Below are positions 41,767-51,504 of a stretch of 60,061 nucleotides of DNA, piece by piece. The notes beneath the pieces are model-generated. The model was not told where the DNA came from and searched no databases. It saw nothing but the letters and a program-made list of their open reading frames with translations. Source of the DNA: a candidate division WWE3 bacterium RIFCSPHIGHO2_02_FULL_38_14 (GTDB lineage: Bacteria > Patescibacteriota > WWE3 > UBA101185 > UBA10185); contig MEVD01000006.1 of assembly GCA_001772865.1 (NCBI GenBank), positions 35,186-95,246 on the forward strand, in the 5' to 3' direction. The position numbers were made by a program, and so were the translations under genes. How positions within the stretch are numbered: the first letter of the stretch is position 1; each line of letters starts with the position of its first letter.

Positions 41767-44619
41767 TTATTTTTTCACTTGAATATAACCCAGCGACCAA
41801 TCCCCGTCTTTCATTTCAAGCTTAATATTAGGATACTGCTCAGATAATGAATTGAACCTACTCTCTTTAGTAATAAATATGAAACTGGAAATTCCGTCAT
41901 GCCACAAAATTTTATTCTTTAAATTACTGTATTCCAGCAATTCAAAAGCCCCTTCAGTATAAAATAATGCTAAGGGTTGCTCGATTTTATCCAAATATAA
42001 AATTTCATCAGTTCCAAATTTTTCGTCCTTTAGCTGAATTAACCTGGCTTGAGAACCGATTAAATCGCCGGTATAAACAAGGTTTTTATTGTAAAGCAGA
42101 TATATCAAACCAAAACTCACCAACAAATAAATTGAAATTAACCTGAAAGAAAATAAATCCATAAATTTAACCTTTGAACTTGCCCATGCAATTATTTTTG
42201 AAAGGAAGCTCCCAACAAATAATGATGCTGCCGGATAAAACGGAATAATATACCAAACCAGTTTAGATGTAGATACAGAAAAGAACATAAAAATAAAAGC
42301 CATCCAAATCAACAAAAAGATTTCTTTTTTGTTAGCTGCACTTTTGCTTTTTTCGGTAAATGATTTAGCTAAAGTATATAAAGTAACAGGAAGAGCTCCA
42401 AGTAATGCTAAAAACCACACTCTCATGCTGACTTTAATTACAATAATGTACCACCAAAACGGTCTTCCCTTATCCTCTATTGCCGAGGTTGCCCTGTCCA
42501 ATACATGATAAACAATATATTTATTTATAAATACGTCACCAAACAATCCGTACATTTTAATATGCCATGGCAAAAATATCACAGCCGAAGAAACAAACGT
42601 AATCAGCAAATTTTGAAGTGATTTAAATGAAACATCCCGGTCGCTGATAATAAATAAATAAAACTCATAAAATACCATTATTCCAAACGGAAGTAATCCG
42701 ATTACACCTTTAGTCATGACAGCGAGTCCAATAAACACTCCGCTTAAAATCGGCCAAAACATCCTTTTGTTATATTTTGAAATCCAATAGCTAAATATTG
42801 CTGCTGTAATAAAAAATGTAGTTGTCACATCCAGCATAGAAGACCTTGAATAATATAAAAATTGAGTAGTAGTTAACAACACAAACGCCGAAATTAATCC
42901 TGCTGTTTTCCCGTACATATATTTACCGAATTTAAATACCAGCAAAACAGAAGCAAAACCGAATAATGCCGATGTAATGCGGGCTGCCAGGCTGCTGAAT
43001 CCTAATACTTTCATAAATGCCGCAGTCATCCACATATATAAAGGAGGTTTTTCATACCAAACTTCATGCGGAACCCACCTTTGAACTATATAATCGCCCG
43101 AAACAACCATGTTTTTGGAAATTTTTGCATAAATAGCTTCATCCCATGGAATAAGATGATTCTTTCCCAAGGAAACAAAAATTAAAAATGCACTCAATAG
43201 GCATAAAAACAATATAATAAATTTATTGGACGTAATAAAAAGGGCAACAACTTCCTTAATAGATTTGTCTTTTGGTAAGACTGTATATCCGAATGCAAAG
43301 TACAATATAGTTAATATCCAGAAAAACTCCGAATTATAAGAATAAAATATTCCCGCAACAAGCCAGCCTAATAATGCGGAAAACATTGCTCCGGAAATTA
43401 AAAAGTTATCTCTTTCTTTACTCTTTATAGAAACATATAGCAACGGTAATAGACCAAATCCGAGAAATATAACTAAAGCGGATAACCCGGCATAACCTGT
43501 TTCAGATAAAGCCTCGCCCCAAATAGTATGAGCGGGAACTCTAGTGTTAAGAGCAGCAGGATCTCTCCCAAAATACACAGGTGCAATCTTCGTTTTGCTG
43601 AAATGCTCAAAGAAACTTCCATACCCTCCGCCCAAAATAGGATATTTCTCAAATATCTGGAAAGTCCCCTGCAGCAATAACAGATGTGAATCAAAAGAAT
43701 CCATTCTATAATGAAAATATTGTTTAACACCAGCTCTGAACGGGCTGGACCTATTGCTGTATTCAATAGTTAGAGGAATTGAAATAATAATTATTGCGGC
43801 AAATACCGTTATTACACCTTTAATTCCAAATTTTCGGATAAATAAGATTGAAACAAAAGTAATAAATGAAACAAACGCTAAAATCCACGCCGACCTGGAA
43901 TTGGTCAATAATAAAATCACCAAAATCGGAATTGATATCATTAAGTATAATAATTTCTTTTTTATAGTATCGGATATTAAGAAAAATACTCCTACAACAG
44001 GAAGCAGGGCGGCCAGTAATGCTCCAAAATGATTTACATCCCAAAACAGTGAGCCTATTCTCGGCAGATTGTCAGGAACATTCCACAAAGCTCCGATAAT
44101 TATTTTATATTGGGTATATAAATAAAACTGAAGAAATCCAAAAAGGCTAAGCACGAAAACTATCCATATATAAGCTTTAATTATCATTAATATTTTTTCT
44201 TTATTTCCGATTAAATATTTAATAAATAACACGCCGAAAACTGTAACGGCTGTAAAAAATAAATAAAGAAGCAAACTTGCCCTGATATTTTTAGTAAAAA
44301 CTATTGATAAACCTCTAATTATCCATAAAAGCAGGAGTGAAAAAATCAACGGCTGCTTCATCTCCCCTATAATAGCTTTAAGTCTTCCTTCTCTGGATAC
44401 CTTAATTAAATAAACTATAAGCTTGTAAAATGCCAGAATTACATAAGAAACCATCAAAAATCTAATCGGAAGTAAGTCCCATTGATAAATGCTGAATAGC
44501 TCTTTATGAAGTAAAACAGACAATATAAGCAATAAATAAATAGAAAGATCAAAATTAACGAATACAATAACTATACATAATAAGAACAATAAAATAAGAA
44601 CTAATAACTCAAGTGGCAT
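41767..44619 (-). CDS. Fusion of O-antigen polymerase/ligase-like protein and GT39-like glycosyltransferase
   Basis: The 950-residue protein joins two membrane enzymes. The N-terminal half (about 1-465) has roughly 12 helices and a large outer loop with GGGYGSFFEHF and VPAHTIWGEALSETGYAGL, the Wzy/WaaL signature. The C-terminal half (about 480-950) has the GT-C pattern: an acidic first loop (IPWDEAIYAKISKNM), WYEKPPLYMW, a second acid in SSMLDVTTTF and AVMTKGVIGL, as in GT39/ArnT-like enzymes that use polyprenyl-phosphate sugars. One continuous frame covers both. The product could polymerise or ligate a glycan and decorate it with a sugar at the outer face. Confidence 0.88.
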   Translation of the reverse strand: MPLELLVLILLFLLCIVIVFVNFDLSIYLLLILSVLLHKELFSIYQWDLLPIRFLMVSYVILAFYKLIVYLIKVSREGRLKAIIGEMKQPLIFSLLLLWIIRGLSIVFTKNIRASLLLYLFFTAVTVFGVLFIKYLIGNKEKILMIIKAYIWIVFVLSLFGFLQFYLYTQYKIIIGALWNVPDNLPRIGSLFWDVNHFGALLAALLPVVGVFFLISDTIKKKLLYLMISIPILVILLLTNSRSAWILAFVSFITFVSILFIRKFGIKGVITVFAAIIIISIPLTIEYSNRSSPFRAGVKQYFHYRMDSFDSHLLLLQGTFQIFEKYPILGGGYGSFFEHFSKTKIAPVYFGRDPAALNTRVPAHTIWGEALSETGYAGLSALVIFLGFGLLPLLYVSIKSKERDNFLISGAMFSALLGWLVAGIFYSYNSEFFWILTILYFAFGYTVLPKDKSIKEVVALFITSNKFIILFLCLLSAFLIFVSLGKNHLIPWDEAIYAKISKNMVVSGDYIVQRWVPHEVWYEKPPLYMWMTAAFMKVLGFSSLAARITSALFGFASVLLVFKFGKYMYGKTAGLISAFVLLTTTQFLYYSRSSMLDVTTTFFITAAIFSYWISKYNKRMFWPILSGVFIGLAVMTKGVIGLLPFGIMVFYEFYLFIISDRDVSFKSLQNLLITFVSSAVIFLPWHIKMYGLFGDVFINKYIVYHVLDRATSAIEDKGRPFWWYIIVIKVSMRVWFLALLGALPVTLYTLAKSFTEKSKSAANKKEIFLLIWMAFIFMFFSVSTSKLVWYIIPFYPAASLFVGSFLSKIIAWASSKVKFMDLFSFRLISIYLLVSFGLIYLLYNKNLVYTGDLIGSQARLIQLKDEKFGTDEILYLDKIEQPLALFYTEGAFELLEYSNLKNKILWHDGISSFIFITKESRFNSLSEQYPNIKLEMKDGDWSLGYIQVKK

Positions 44620-44625
44620 ATTTTT

Positions 44626-45750
44626 CTACCTTATACTTTTATACACTTCCAGGGTTTTTGCCGCTGCATTTTTCCAAGTGTATGTATTTATGATATCAGA
44701 AGGAAGTTTAGGCCGTTCGGCATAATACTCTTTTAATAAAGCTTCATAAATCGAATCGTCCTCATCCGGACGGCAATATGAAGCATACCCGTCGAGATAT
44801 TCTTTAGCCCTATCCCCGCACGCTACTGCATTAGTTCCAACAAATAAAGCATCAAGAGAAGTAAGTCCAGTAGTTTCAAACCAGCTGGCGGATATTCCCA
44901 CTTTGGCAAAGTGAAAATAAGAAGGAATCTGTTCGTAAGGTACTTGTTCAATATATATTATCCATGGATACTTCTGAAGCTCCACATTAAATTTATGGAC
45001 ATATTCAAAATGCTTCTTCGTGCTCTTTTTGCCGATAAATACCAATTTCACATCCAGATTTTTATCATCTCTTAATTTCTTTACTGCATTTATTATTTTC
45101 AGTTGATTTTTTCTGGCTTCAATGCGCCCAACGCAGATAATGTAATCTTTAAAATTGAATGGTTTTTCAAAATCTACTTTATCTAAAAATACATTGCCTA
45201 CACCGTTCGGAACTTTTACCCATTTAAAATCTACTTTATAGGTGTCCATTAAATCTCTAGCTTCAAGTTCTGTTTGTACCAGCACAATATCACTCATTTT
45301 AAGCATTTCAATATGCATATTCTTAAACCCTTTTACTACACTAAACAAAAAGGGTTTAATCAATTTTGAGTCAAAAAGTGCTCTATATAGGTTTTTCAAT
45401 GTATCACGCTTGAATTGGTCCCTAAAAATATATCTGCTGACTCTTCTAAGATCAAACACATATTCATCATCAAATTTTTTTACTTCCCTCATAGAATGGT
45501 GAATAGGTGAAAAAACTACAGGTTTCCCGAACTTTTTTGCGTTTTTAATATGAAAATAAGTATCTAATACCCAGTCCAGCTGAAATACATGAACAATATC
45601 ATATTTTATAAAATCAGAACGGTCGGAAGTAACATCAATATCCACCTCAATACCTAATTTTCTTAGTTCAGCGGCAGTATTATCTATTTGAACTTTATCC
45701 CCGCCTCCGGCGCTGAATAAATCCGACCTTCCTAACATCAAAACTTTCAT
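44626..45750 (-). CDS. Glycosyltransferase family 4
   Basis: The 374-residue GT-B enzyme begins KVLMLGRSDLFSAGGGDKVQ and has the donor-site elements ICVGRIEARKNQLKII, LVFIGKKSTKKH and, in place of the common E-x7-E, SASWFETTGLTSLDALFVG, which keeps the first Glu but has Asp at the second position. Sugar and acceptor unknown. It lies 6 bp upstream of the polymerase fusion gene in the same operon. Confidence 0.88.
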   Translation of the reverse strand: MKVLMLGRSDLFSAGGGDKVQIDNTAAELRKLGIEVDIDVTSDRSDFIKYDIVHVFQLDWVLDTYFHIKNAKKFGKPVVFSPIHHSMREVKKFDDEYVFDLRRVSRYIFRDQFKRDTLKNLYRALFDSKLIKPFLFSVVKGFKNMHIEMLKMSDIVLVQTELEARDLMDTYKVDFKWVKVPNGVGNVFLDKVDFEKPFNFKDYIICVGRIEARKNQLKIINAVKKLRDDKNLDVKLVFIGKKSTKKHFEYVHKFNVELQKYPWIIYIEQVPYEQIPSYFHFAKVGISASWFETTGLTSLDALFVGTNAVACGDRAKEYLDGYASYCRPDEDDSIYEALLKEYYAERPKLPSDIINTYTWKNAAAKTLEVYKSIR

Positions 45751-45777
45751 GTTCTAAAATTATAACAATTATCTTGT

Positions 45778-46980
45778 TCAAGAATATAAAATCTGATTGA
45801 ATATTCCGTAAGTCTCTTTTGCAGTTGTATCCCAGGAGTATTTTTTAAGTATGATATCCGAATGCTTTTTTAAATTATTTTTCAGTTCTTCATTAGTAAG
45901 CACTTTATTTATTTTGGAGGCGATATCAGACAGATCATATGGATTGAAATAAGCCACATGATTGCCGTAAATTTCTCTATGGGTAAGTATATCGGATACC
46001 AAACAAACAGCACCCATTTTTATTGCCTCCAGCGGTGTAAGACTAAAACCTTCTTTTAAAGAAGGAAATACATATAAGTCAGCTCCTGCCATAAATGCGG
46101 CAACTTCAGAGTCGTTAATAAAACGCTTTTCGCCCGGCATTTTCACATAATCGTTTAAATTTAATTCATTTATCATTTTTTTAATTTCCATTGAAAAATT
46201 ATCTTTTTTTCCCACAACAACCAGCTGGTATTCTTTAGAATGTATCGTTTTAAACATTGAAAAAGCCCGAATTAGCCTGTCTATGTTTTTATGTTCATAC
46301 ATACTCCCAACATATAATAGGTAGGGGGATTTAAAGCCGAACTCTTCTTTTAGACTTTTCAGAATTGAATTATCTTTTGGTTCTTCTATATCCGGATCGA
46401 TACCTTCATATGATACTAAAAATTTTTTTCTATGAATAAAAGGGTAAACCTTGTGAAAATCTTCCAAAGTGCTGTTTGAAGGAACTATTATTTTCTTTGA
46501 TCGCAATAGGGCCCAAAGAACTACCCACCAATAAACTACTTTTTTAATTTTAAAATATGTTTTGGGAAGCGTTGTTCCTTTTTCCGTGCTGAAAGTATGC
46601 ATTATTATATCCGGTATAGCCGTAACCATTGCTTTAGGATATAAAACAGGAATATTAAAATGGGGAATATATAAAAGATTTAATTTTTCTTTTATCAGCA
46701 CTTTTAGAAATCTGAACTGTTCTTCAAATGAATACCACTTAAAGTCTGCCAGCACTTTCTCAAAATTAGAGTTTTCAGGGTTATATTGAGAAAATGCTTT
46801 CTTTCTGAGAAATATTTTGTATTTGTGCCTGCGGTCAACCTTTTCTAAATGTTTTATTATATTTTTTACGTATCTTCCCGGACCGGCTTCACCGTAAAAA
46901 CGCGCATCAATACCTATGATTTTAACTTTCTTATGCTTGATTCTGTTTCCGCTCCAGAAATATTCACTTATTTCTGCCAT
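45778..46980 (-). CDS. Glycosyltransferase family 4
   Basis: The 400-residue enzyme shows IGIDARFYGEAGPGRYVKNI at the start, which is typical of mannosyltransferase-like GT4 members, and the donor site YVGSMYEHKNIDRLIRAF, VVVGKKDNF and FPSLKEGFSLTPLEAIKMG with E-x7-E. Mannose as donor is a guess from similarity of the N-terminus. It overlaps the 3' end of the next GT4 gene (46964-46980). Confidence 0.92.
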   Translation of the reverse strand: MAEISEYFWSGNRIKHKKVKIIGIDARFYGEAGPGRYVKNIIKHLEKVDRRHKYKIFLRKKAFSQYNPENSNFEKVLADFKWYSFEEQFRFLKVLIKEKLNLLYIPHFNIPVLYPKAMVTAIPDIIMHTFSTEKGTTLPKTYFKIKKVVYWWVVLWALLRSKKIIVPSNSTLEDFHKVYPFIHRKKFLVSYEGIDPDIEEPKDNSILKSLKEEFGFKSPYLLYVGSMYEHKNIDRLIRAFSMFKTIHSKEYQLVVVGKKDNFSMEIKKMINELNLNDYVKMPGEKRFINDSEVAAFMAGADLYVFPSLKEGFSLTPLEAIKMGAVCLVSDILTHREIYGNHVAYFNPYDLSDIASKINKVLTNEELKNNLKKHSDIILKKYSWDTTAKETYGIFNQILYS

Positions 46981-48112
46981 TTAACAGCTCCGAATATAAA
47001 TTTAAATATTTCTCTGAAAAATTCTCTTTGGTAAACAACTCTTTAACCCTAATTTTTGCAGCCTCCCCAAGTCTTCCCAATTCACTCTTTTTTTCAAAAT
47101 AAAAATACATTTTATCAAACAAATCCAAATGATTTTCCGATTCAAAATACATACAAGTCGAACCGCCCACCTCCTGCAACACTTCTAAATCTGAACAAAT
47201 ACAAGGAAGTCCGGAAGCCATTGCTTCCAACAGTACTATCCCAAAACCTTCAGCCCTGGAAGGTAAAACAAAAATATCAATAGCAGAAAAATATTTTTCG
47301 CGACCCTCGGCATTAAAAACGCCGGTTATTATAACTTTTTCCCGAATTTTTAAAGTTTCGCTCAATTGCTTAAGTTCATTTTCCCGCAACCCACCACCCG
47401 CCAACATTAAGTAAACATCTTGTCCGTTTCCTATCTTATTTAAAAAATCCGCAAAAGCTCTGATTAACACATCCTGACCTTTCTCAACAGTCATCCTGCC
47501 CACACACCCAAAAACAAATGCCCCGGAATTTATATTGTATTCCTGTAATAATTCTTTTCTATAACTTAATCTGGTTATAAAATCCTGATCAAAATGGTTA
47601 TAATCTACACAGTTGGGAATTACCTCCAGCTTATCTTCAATAATTCCCTCAGCCACTTTCACTCTTTTTCTCGATTCGGTTAAAGCTATCTCCTTAGTAG
47701 ACAACAAATTAACTACTTGTGAATAAAATAATACGTTCAATTTTTTCGCCAGTTTTCTGATCTGCCATTCAGAAATAGGAGTATGAGTGTTAGATATTCT
47801 TATTTTGACACCGGCAAGTTTGGCGGCAATCAATGTATTAACTACCGCTTTAAGCTCATGTGCATGAACTACATCAATTTTTTCTGCTCTTAAAAACTTA
47901 TACAGGTTATAAATGTATAGCGGATCAATATCGGTTTTTATACTAAATATTTTTACTACAGCCCCGGCTTTCTTATACCAGTCACTGATTACGCCTGTTG
48001 AGCACCAGACAAATGCCTGATGACCATTTTCAACAATAATTTCAACCAAATCAAGAACATGCTGTTCCATCCCGCCCGGAGTGCCTGAGTTTAAAGTATA
48101 CAATATTTGCAC
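46964..48112 (-). CDS. Glycosyltransferase family 4
   Basis: The 382-residue GT-B enzyme starts with YTLNSGTPGGMEQHVLDLVE, has DVVHAHELKAVVN, VFGCVGRMTVEKGQDVLIRA and LPSRAEGFGIVLLEAMASGL with the E-x7-E donor motif. It is likely the first gene of this block of three glycosyltransferases, 37 bp from the Gre-like gene that lies upstream in the same direction. Confidence 0.92.
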   Translation of the reverse strand: MQILYTLNSGTPGGMEQHVLDLVEIIVENGHQAFVWCSTGVISDWYKKAGAVVKIFSIKTDIDPLYIYNLYKFLRAEKIDVVHAHELKAVVNTLIAAKLAGVKIRISNTHTPISEWQIRKLAKKLNVLFYSQVVNLLSTKEIALTESRKRVKVAEGIIEDKLEVIPNCVDYNHFDQDFITRLSYRKELLQEYNINSGAFVFGCVGRMTVEKGQDVLIRAFADFLNKIGNGQDVYLMLAGGGLRENELKQLSETLKIREKVIITGVFNAEGREKYFSAIDIFVLPSRAEGFGIVLLEAMASGLPCICSDLEVLQEVGGSTCMYFESENHLDLFDKMYFYFEKKSELGRLGEAAKIRVKELFTKENFSEKYLNLYSELLNGRNK

Positions 48113-48149
48113 GTTATTATTGTACTAGATAAGCGGATTTTAGGCTCTT

Positions 48150-48584
48150 TCATGCCAATTCAACAATTTTTAATTCCTTTTTTGCACCGTTAAGGTTTAT
48201 TTCAAATAGTTCCCCCAAATGTCTGCCGATAATTGCTTTCCCTAAGGGTGATTCTGCAGATAACACATTATCCGAAAAACTTCCGTATTTAGGAACAAGA
48301 AGCATTATCTTTTTCTCGCCGTCGTATTCAAATGTTACTTTACTCCCAATAGCGGCTGCATCGCCTGAGACTTCGGGGAGTGCTGCCAATTCTTCTATTC
48401 TTTGTTTGGTTTCATAAACTTTGTCTTCTAAAATTATTATTGTGTTTTCCAGTTCTACTCTTTGCGTTGGAAACCTGGATTCCTTACCGCTATCTGCTTC
48501 ACCTAAAGAAAACCTTTTTTTTTCCAATTCATTTTTCAAGGAAGAGTACTCGATTTTTAGTTTATTAATGAGTTCGTCCTTCAT
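48150..48584 (-). CDS. GreA/GreB-like transcript cleavage factor, altered tip
   Basis: The protein has 144 residues, an N-terminal coiled coil (about 3-70) and the C-terminal GreA/GreB domain with IGSKVTFEYDG, AESPLGKAIIGRHLGE and FEI. Gre factors enter the RNA polymerase secondary channel and trigger cleavage of backtracked RNA with acids at the coiled-coil tip (GDLKENAEY in E. coli). Here the tip reads GEADSGKESRF: an Asp and a Glu are near the right places but the Asn-Ala-Glu-Tyr part is lost. It may be a true Gre factor or a relative that only occupies the channel. Located inside the polysaccharide locus. Confidence 0.8.
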   Translation of the reverse strand: MKDELINKLKIEYSSLKNELEKKRFSLGEADSGKESRFPTQRVELENTIIILEDKVYETKQRIEELAALPEVSGDAAAIGSKVTFEYDGEKKIMLLVPKYGSFSDNVLSAESPLGKAIIGRHLGELFEINLNGAKKELKIVELA

Positions 48585-48587
48585 AAT

Positions 48588-49229
48588 CTAAGGTTTTTTG
48601 GCCAGGATATTTATTCTGTTAAAACTTTTACCTTCTGTTACAAATATTTTCTCTATATTAAAATGAGCTTTCTTATATGTATTTTCAAGAGTTTGCTTTT
48701 TAAAAAAACAAAAATAACGTTTTACTTCTTTTTCATCATCCCATTCAGATCCCATAAGCTTAGTTTCATCATCTCCTTCAAAATAATTAGCAAAAAAGTA
48801 TCTGTCATTACATATCAATTTAAAACATCTTATCAGTATGGTTTCCAGCTCCTCCGGTTGAACGTGAACAAAAGACAAATGAGCTAAAATAAAATCAAAC
48901 AAATAATCAGTTGTAAATGTTTCGTATGATGATCTAATAAGCTCCACATTCGGATTATTATTTAAATTAATTTTCGCATGGTCGAGCATTCTTTGTGATA
49001 TATCGACCCCTACTAGGAGACTTGGCTTACAGGAAAGGATAAAATTAAAATTGTTGCCGGGTCCGCATCCGAAATCTAAAACTTGATAACCCGACTTAAT
49101 ATAAGATTTTAAATCTATATCATAAGAATTACCACTATCGATATAATTTCTACTGTAGTAAACATGCGCAATTCGATCATATTCTCTGGTATTTTGCTTC
49201 TTAACTTCACTTCCAGGCACACTTTTCAT
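48588..49229 (-). CDS. Class I SAM-dependent methyltransferase
   Basis: The 213-residue protein has motif I in YQVLDFGCGPGNNFNFI, the acidic end of strand 2 in LLVGVDISQRMLDHAK and FILAHLSFVHV as motif post-II. It belongs to the Methyltransf_25/11 group. Substrate unknown; within this locus a sugar or glycan terminus is plausible. It overlaps the upstream glycosyltransferase gene by 4 bases and precedes the Gre-like gene by 3 bp. Confidence 0.87.
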   Translation of the reverse strand: MKSVPGSEVKKQNTREYDRIAHVYYSRNYIDSGNSYDIDLKSYIKSGYQVLDFGCGPGNNFNFILSCKPSLLVGVDISQRMLDHAKINLNNNPNVELIRSSYETFTTDYLFDFILAHLSFVHVQPEELETILIRCFKLICNDRYFFANYFEGDDETKLMGSEWDDEKEVKRYFCFFKKQTLENTYKKAHFNIEKIFVTEGKSFNRINILAKKP

Positions 49230-50422
49230 TTATTCAAAAATTCTCCAATATAATCTAGCATTGAATCAACCTTTCCGTCCCAGTTATTTTGCTTGGCAAT
49301 TTCTTTTCTTTCTTTTATTTTTAAATTGTTGTCTTCATCTAGGGCTTTCTTCAATTGTATTAAAAACTCATCGTTATTTTTTGCTATATAACAAACATCC
49401 TTAAAAGGCATATAAGCCGGAAGGTCAGTTACAACAGTTGGTATTCCAACTGCTAAAGCTTCATGAAATTTAACCGGAAAACATCCTCCGACAGTATATT
49501 CATTCAACTGGTAAGGGATTATATAAGCATCAAATCCAGCATAATACATTGGCATTGATTCAAAAGGTTTTTCTCCTAAAAAGTAAATGTTATTAAGTCC
49601 GCCCAAGCCTATTTTCTCAAGGCTGGCATCACTATCTTTATAAGCTATTTGTCCAATTAAAACAAAAGAATAGTTCGGATAATTATATGCCAGATTCCTC
49701 ATTAAGTTTGCGTCAAATTTATATTCATCCAAAGATCCGCTGAACCCGATTCTCGGACGCGGAATATCCTTTATATCTTCGGGAAGATAGTCCTTAAATT
49801 TCTTTGCATCATGAAATCTTTCGTAATCTCCAACATTCGGTGTAAAGTATACTCTAGAATTATACTTTTTAAGTTTTTCTGTAAGCCCGGGTGTAGTAGC
49901 AAAAACAATATCCGCTTTTTTAGCCAGATAACCCTCCTGCTCCCGTATCAGTTTTTTTTTCTCTTCGGTATCATATTTCGGAAAAGCTTCATAGTTGTCA
50001 ACACAGTCGTATATAAGCAAATCGTGCGGTATCATGTTTATATAATTTTGAAGTCCGGGAATTTCTACATGATACACCCATAAAATAGTCTTACGCTTTG
50101 AATTAAGTAACAATTTAGAAATATATTTTAGCCTACTTGAATGAAATCTAGATAATAAATTAAAAAACGGCAGATAATTTAAGGGAGTAAAAACTTTAAC
50201 TCCGTCTTCCAACTTAACACTTGTAAAGGATCTTGAAAGACTCCATTTCCCTTTTCTTACTTGCCTATAAAAAACCTTACCGGTAGTTAAAGGCGGGTCA
50301 ACAAATAAAACATTATGACCTCTTTTGGCGAGTCGGCTCATCACATGACGTTTATTTGTCCAGTTCGGAAAATCCCATAACTGGTTTGAAAGGCATATAA
50401 TATTATATTTAATTTCATCCAT
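49226..50422 (-). CDS. Glycosyltransferase (GT-B fold)
   Basis: The 398-residue protein starts YNIICLSNQLWDFPNWTNKR with HNVLFVDPPL, then DLLIYDCVDNYEAFP, IVFATTPGLTEKLKKY, FTPNVGDYERF, IGFSGSLDEYKFD and GCFPVKFHEALAVGIPTV with the donor-site Glu. This is the GT4-like group seen in surface polysaccharide operons. Substrates unknown. It appears to be the first gene of a minus-strand operon with the methyltransferase and the Gre-like gene. Confidence 0.87.
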   Translation of the reverse strand: MDEIKYNIICLSNQLWDFPNWTNKRHVMSRLAKRGHNVLFVDPPLTTGKVFYRQVRKGKWSLSRSFTSVKLEDGVKVFTPLNYLPFFNLLSRFHSSRLKYISKLLLNSKRKTILWVYHVEIPGLQNYINMIPHDLLIYDCVDNYEAFPKYDTEEKKKLIREQEGYLAKKADIVFATTPGLTEKLKKYNSRVYFTPNVGDYERFHDAKKFKDYLPEDIKDIPRPRIGFSGSLDEYKFDANLMRNLAYNYPNYSFVLIGQIAYKDSDASLEKIGLGGLNNIYFLGEKPFESMPMYYAGFDAYIIPYQLNEYTVGGCFPVKFHEALAVGIPTVVTDLPAYMPFKDVCYIAKNNDEFLIQLKKALDEDNNLKIKERKEIAKQNNWDGKVDSMLDYIGEFLNK

Positions 50423-50496
50423 TCGTTTATTATACCCTTATAATTCCAGTGTCAGCGTGTAAAATTAATAATATAATATTTTAATTAACATTAATC

Positions 50497-51423
50497 TTAT
50501 TTAAGGGATTTAAGTATTTCTCTGGCCTGATTTTTCCGGTTTACAAGATGATTTTCCGGATCCTTAATATTTACTACAGAACTGGCGTAGAATTTGGTCA
50601 AAAAGTTTTTTCCTGTTTCTTTGCAGATTAATGCTTTAGTTAAATATATACCTGAAAGCCAAACATTTAACTTTAATATCGCTTGATCTCCTTGTTTTAA
50701 TTCATCTTCATATCCTTCAAAAATGCACGATTCGGCATAATTTAAAGTATTTAGTGCCTCGTTATAATCTCCTTTTAAAAACTGTAACTGTGATTTAGTA
50801 TTTAAAGCCCAGGATTTATGTGCTTTTGACCCCGGCAGATTATTTAATGCTTCGTCTATAATAATCAGAGCTTTCTTCACCTCAGAAGTTTTATCCGCAG
50901 AATTATCTATTTTTACAGTATCAGCCAGGATATTTGCAAAATGAACTTTTTGAATTGCAATCGTACCTTCTTTAATTTCATCACTAGACTCCGCTAATTC
51001 TAAAGACTGCTTAATAATTTCTGAGGCTTTTTTTAAGTATTTTAGTTTTTTATCAATATTCTTCTCTCTATCCGACAGTAGTTTATAAATGATTTTAATA
51101 TGACCCAAAACATCTATTTGTCCCTTTAGATTATTATTATAAACATCCCATTCCTTAACTTTATTAAATAATTCCAGTGATATATTTAACTTTCCTGCTT
51201 CCCGCAATTCAACAGCATTATTTTTATATCTTTCTCTCTCTTCTTTCGGAGAATTATTATTAAGATATAATGTGAAATCTTTATTTTTATATTCTAATAT
51301 TATTTTTTGTATCCTTTGAGGGGTTATTCCGTATTTTTTAGAAAGCGAATTATATGATTCTTCTTTTTCATTATAATCTTCAAATATTTTCCTGTTTCTT
51401 TCAACAAGATAGTCTTTTCTCAT
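50497..51423 (-). CDS. Hypothetical protein: N-terminal helix-turn-helix plus TPR-like repeats
   Basis: The first 50 residues contain YNSLSKKYGITPQRIQKIIL, a helix-turn-helix of the sigma-region-4/Mor type. The rest (about 65-300) is helical with TPR-like pairs (ALNTLNYAESCIFEGYEDEL, WALNTKSQLQFLKGDYNEAL). A DNA-binding regulator with a repeat domain that senses a ligand or peptide is plausible, as in Gram-positive Rgg/PlcR-like proteins, but I see no firm family match. It has its own gaps on both sides (74 and 81 bp). Confidence 0.6.
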   Translation of the reverse strand: MRKDYLVERNRKIFEDYNEKEESYNSLSKKYGITPQRIQKIILEYKNKDFTLYLNNNSPKEERERYKNNAVELREAGKLNISLELFNKVKEWDVYNNNLKGQIDVLGHIKIIYKLLSDREKNIDKKLKYLKKASEIIKQSLELAESSDEIKEGTIAIQKVHFANILADTVKIDNSADKTSEVKKALIIIDEALNNLPGSKAHKSWALNTKSQLQFLKGDYNEALNTLNYAESCIFEGYEDELKQGDQAILKLNVWLSGIYLTKALICKETGKNFLTKFYASSVVNIKDPENHLVNRKNQAREILKSLK

Positions 51424-51504
51424 TTTTAATTTATAACATTATATATATTCATTGTCAACAGCATATATTTTATATTATTCATTGTAAATAGATATCGTCT
51501 CGTA

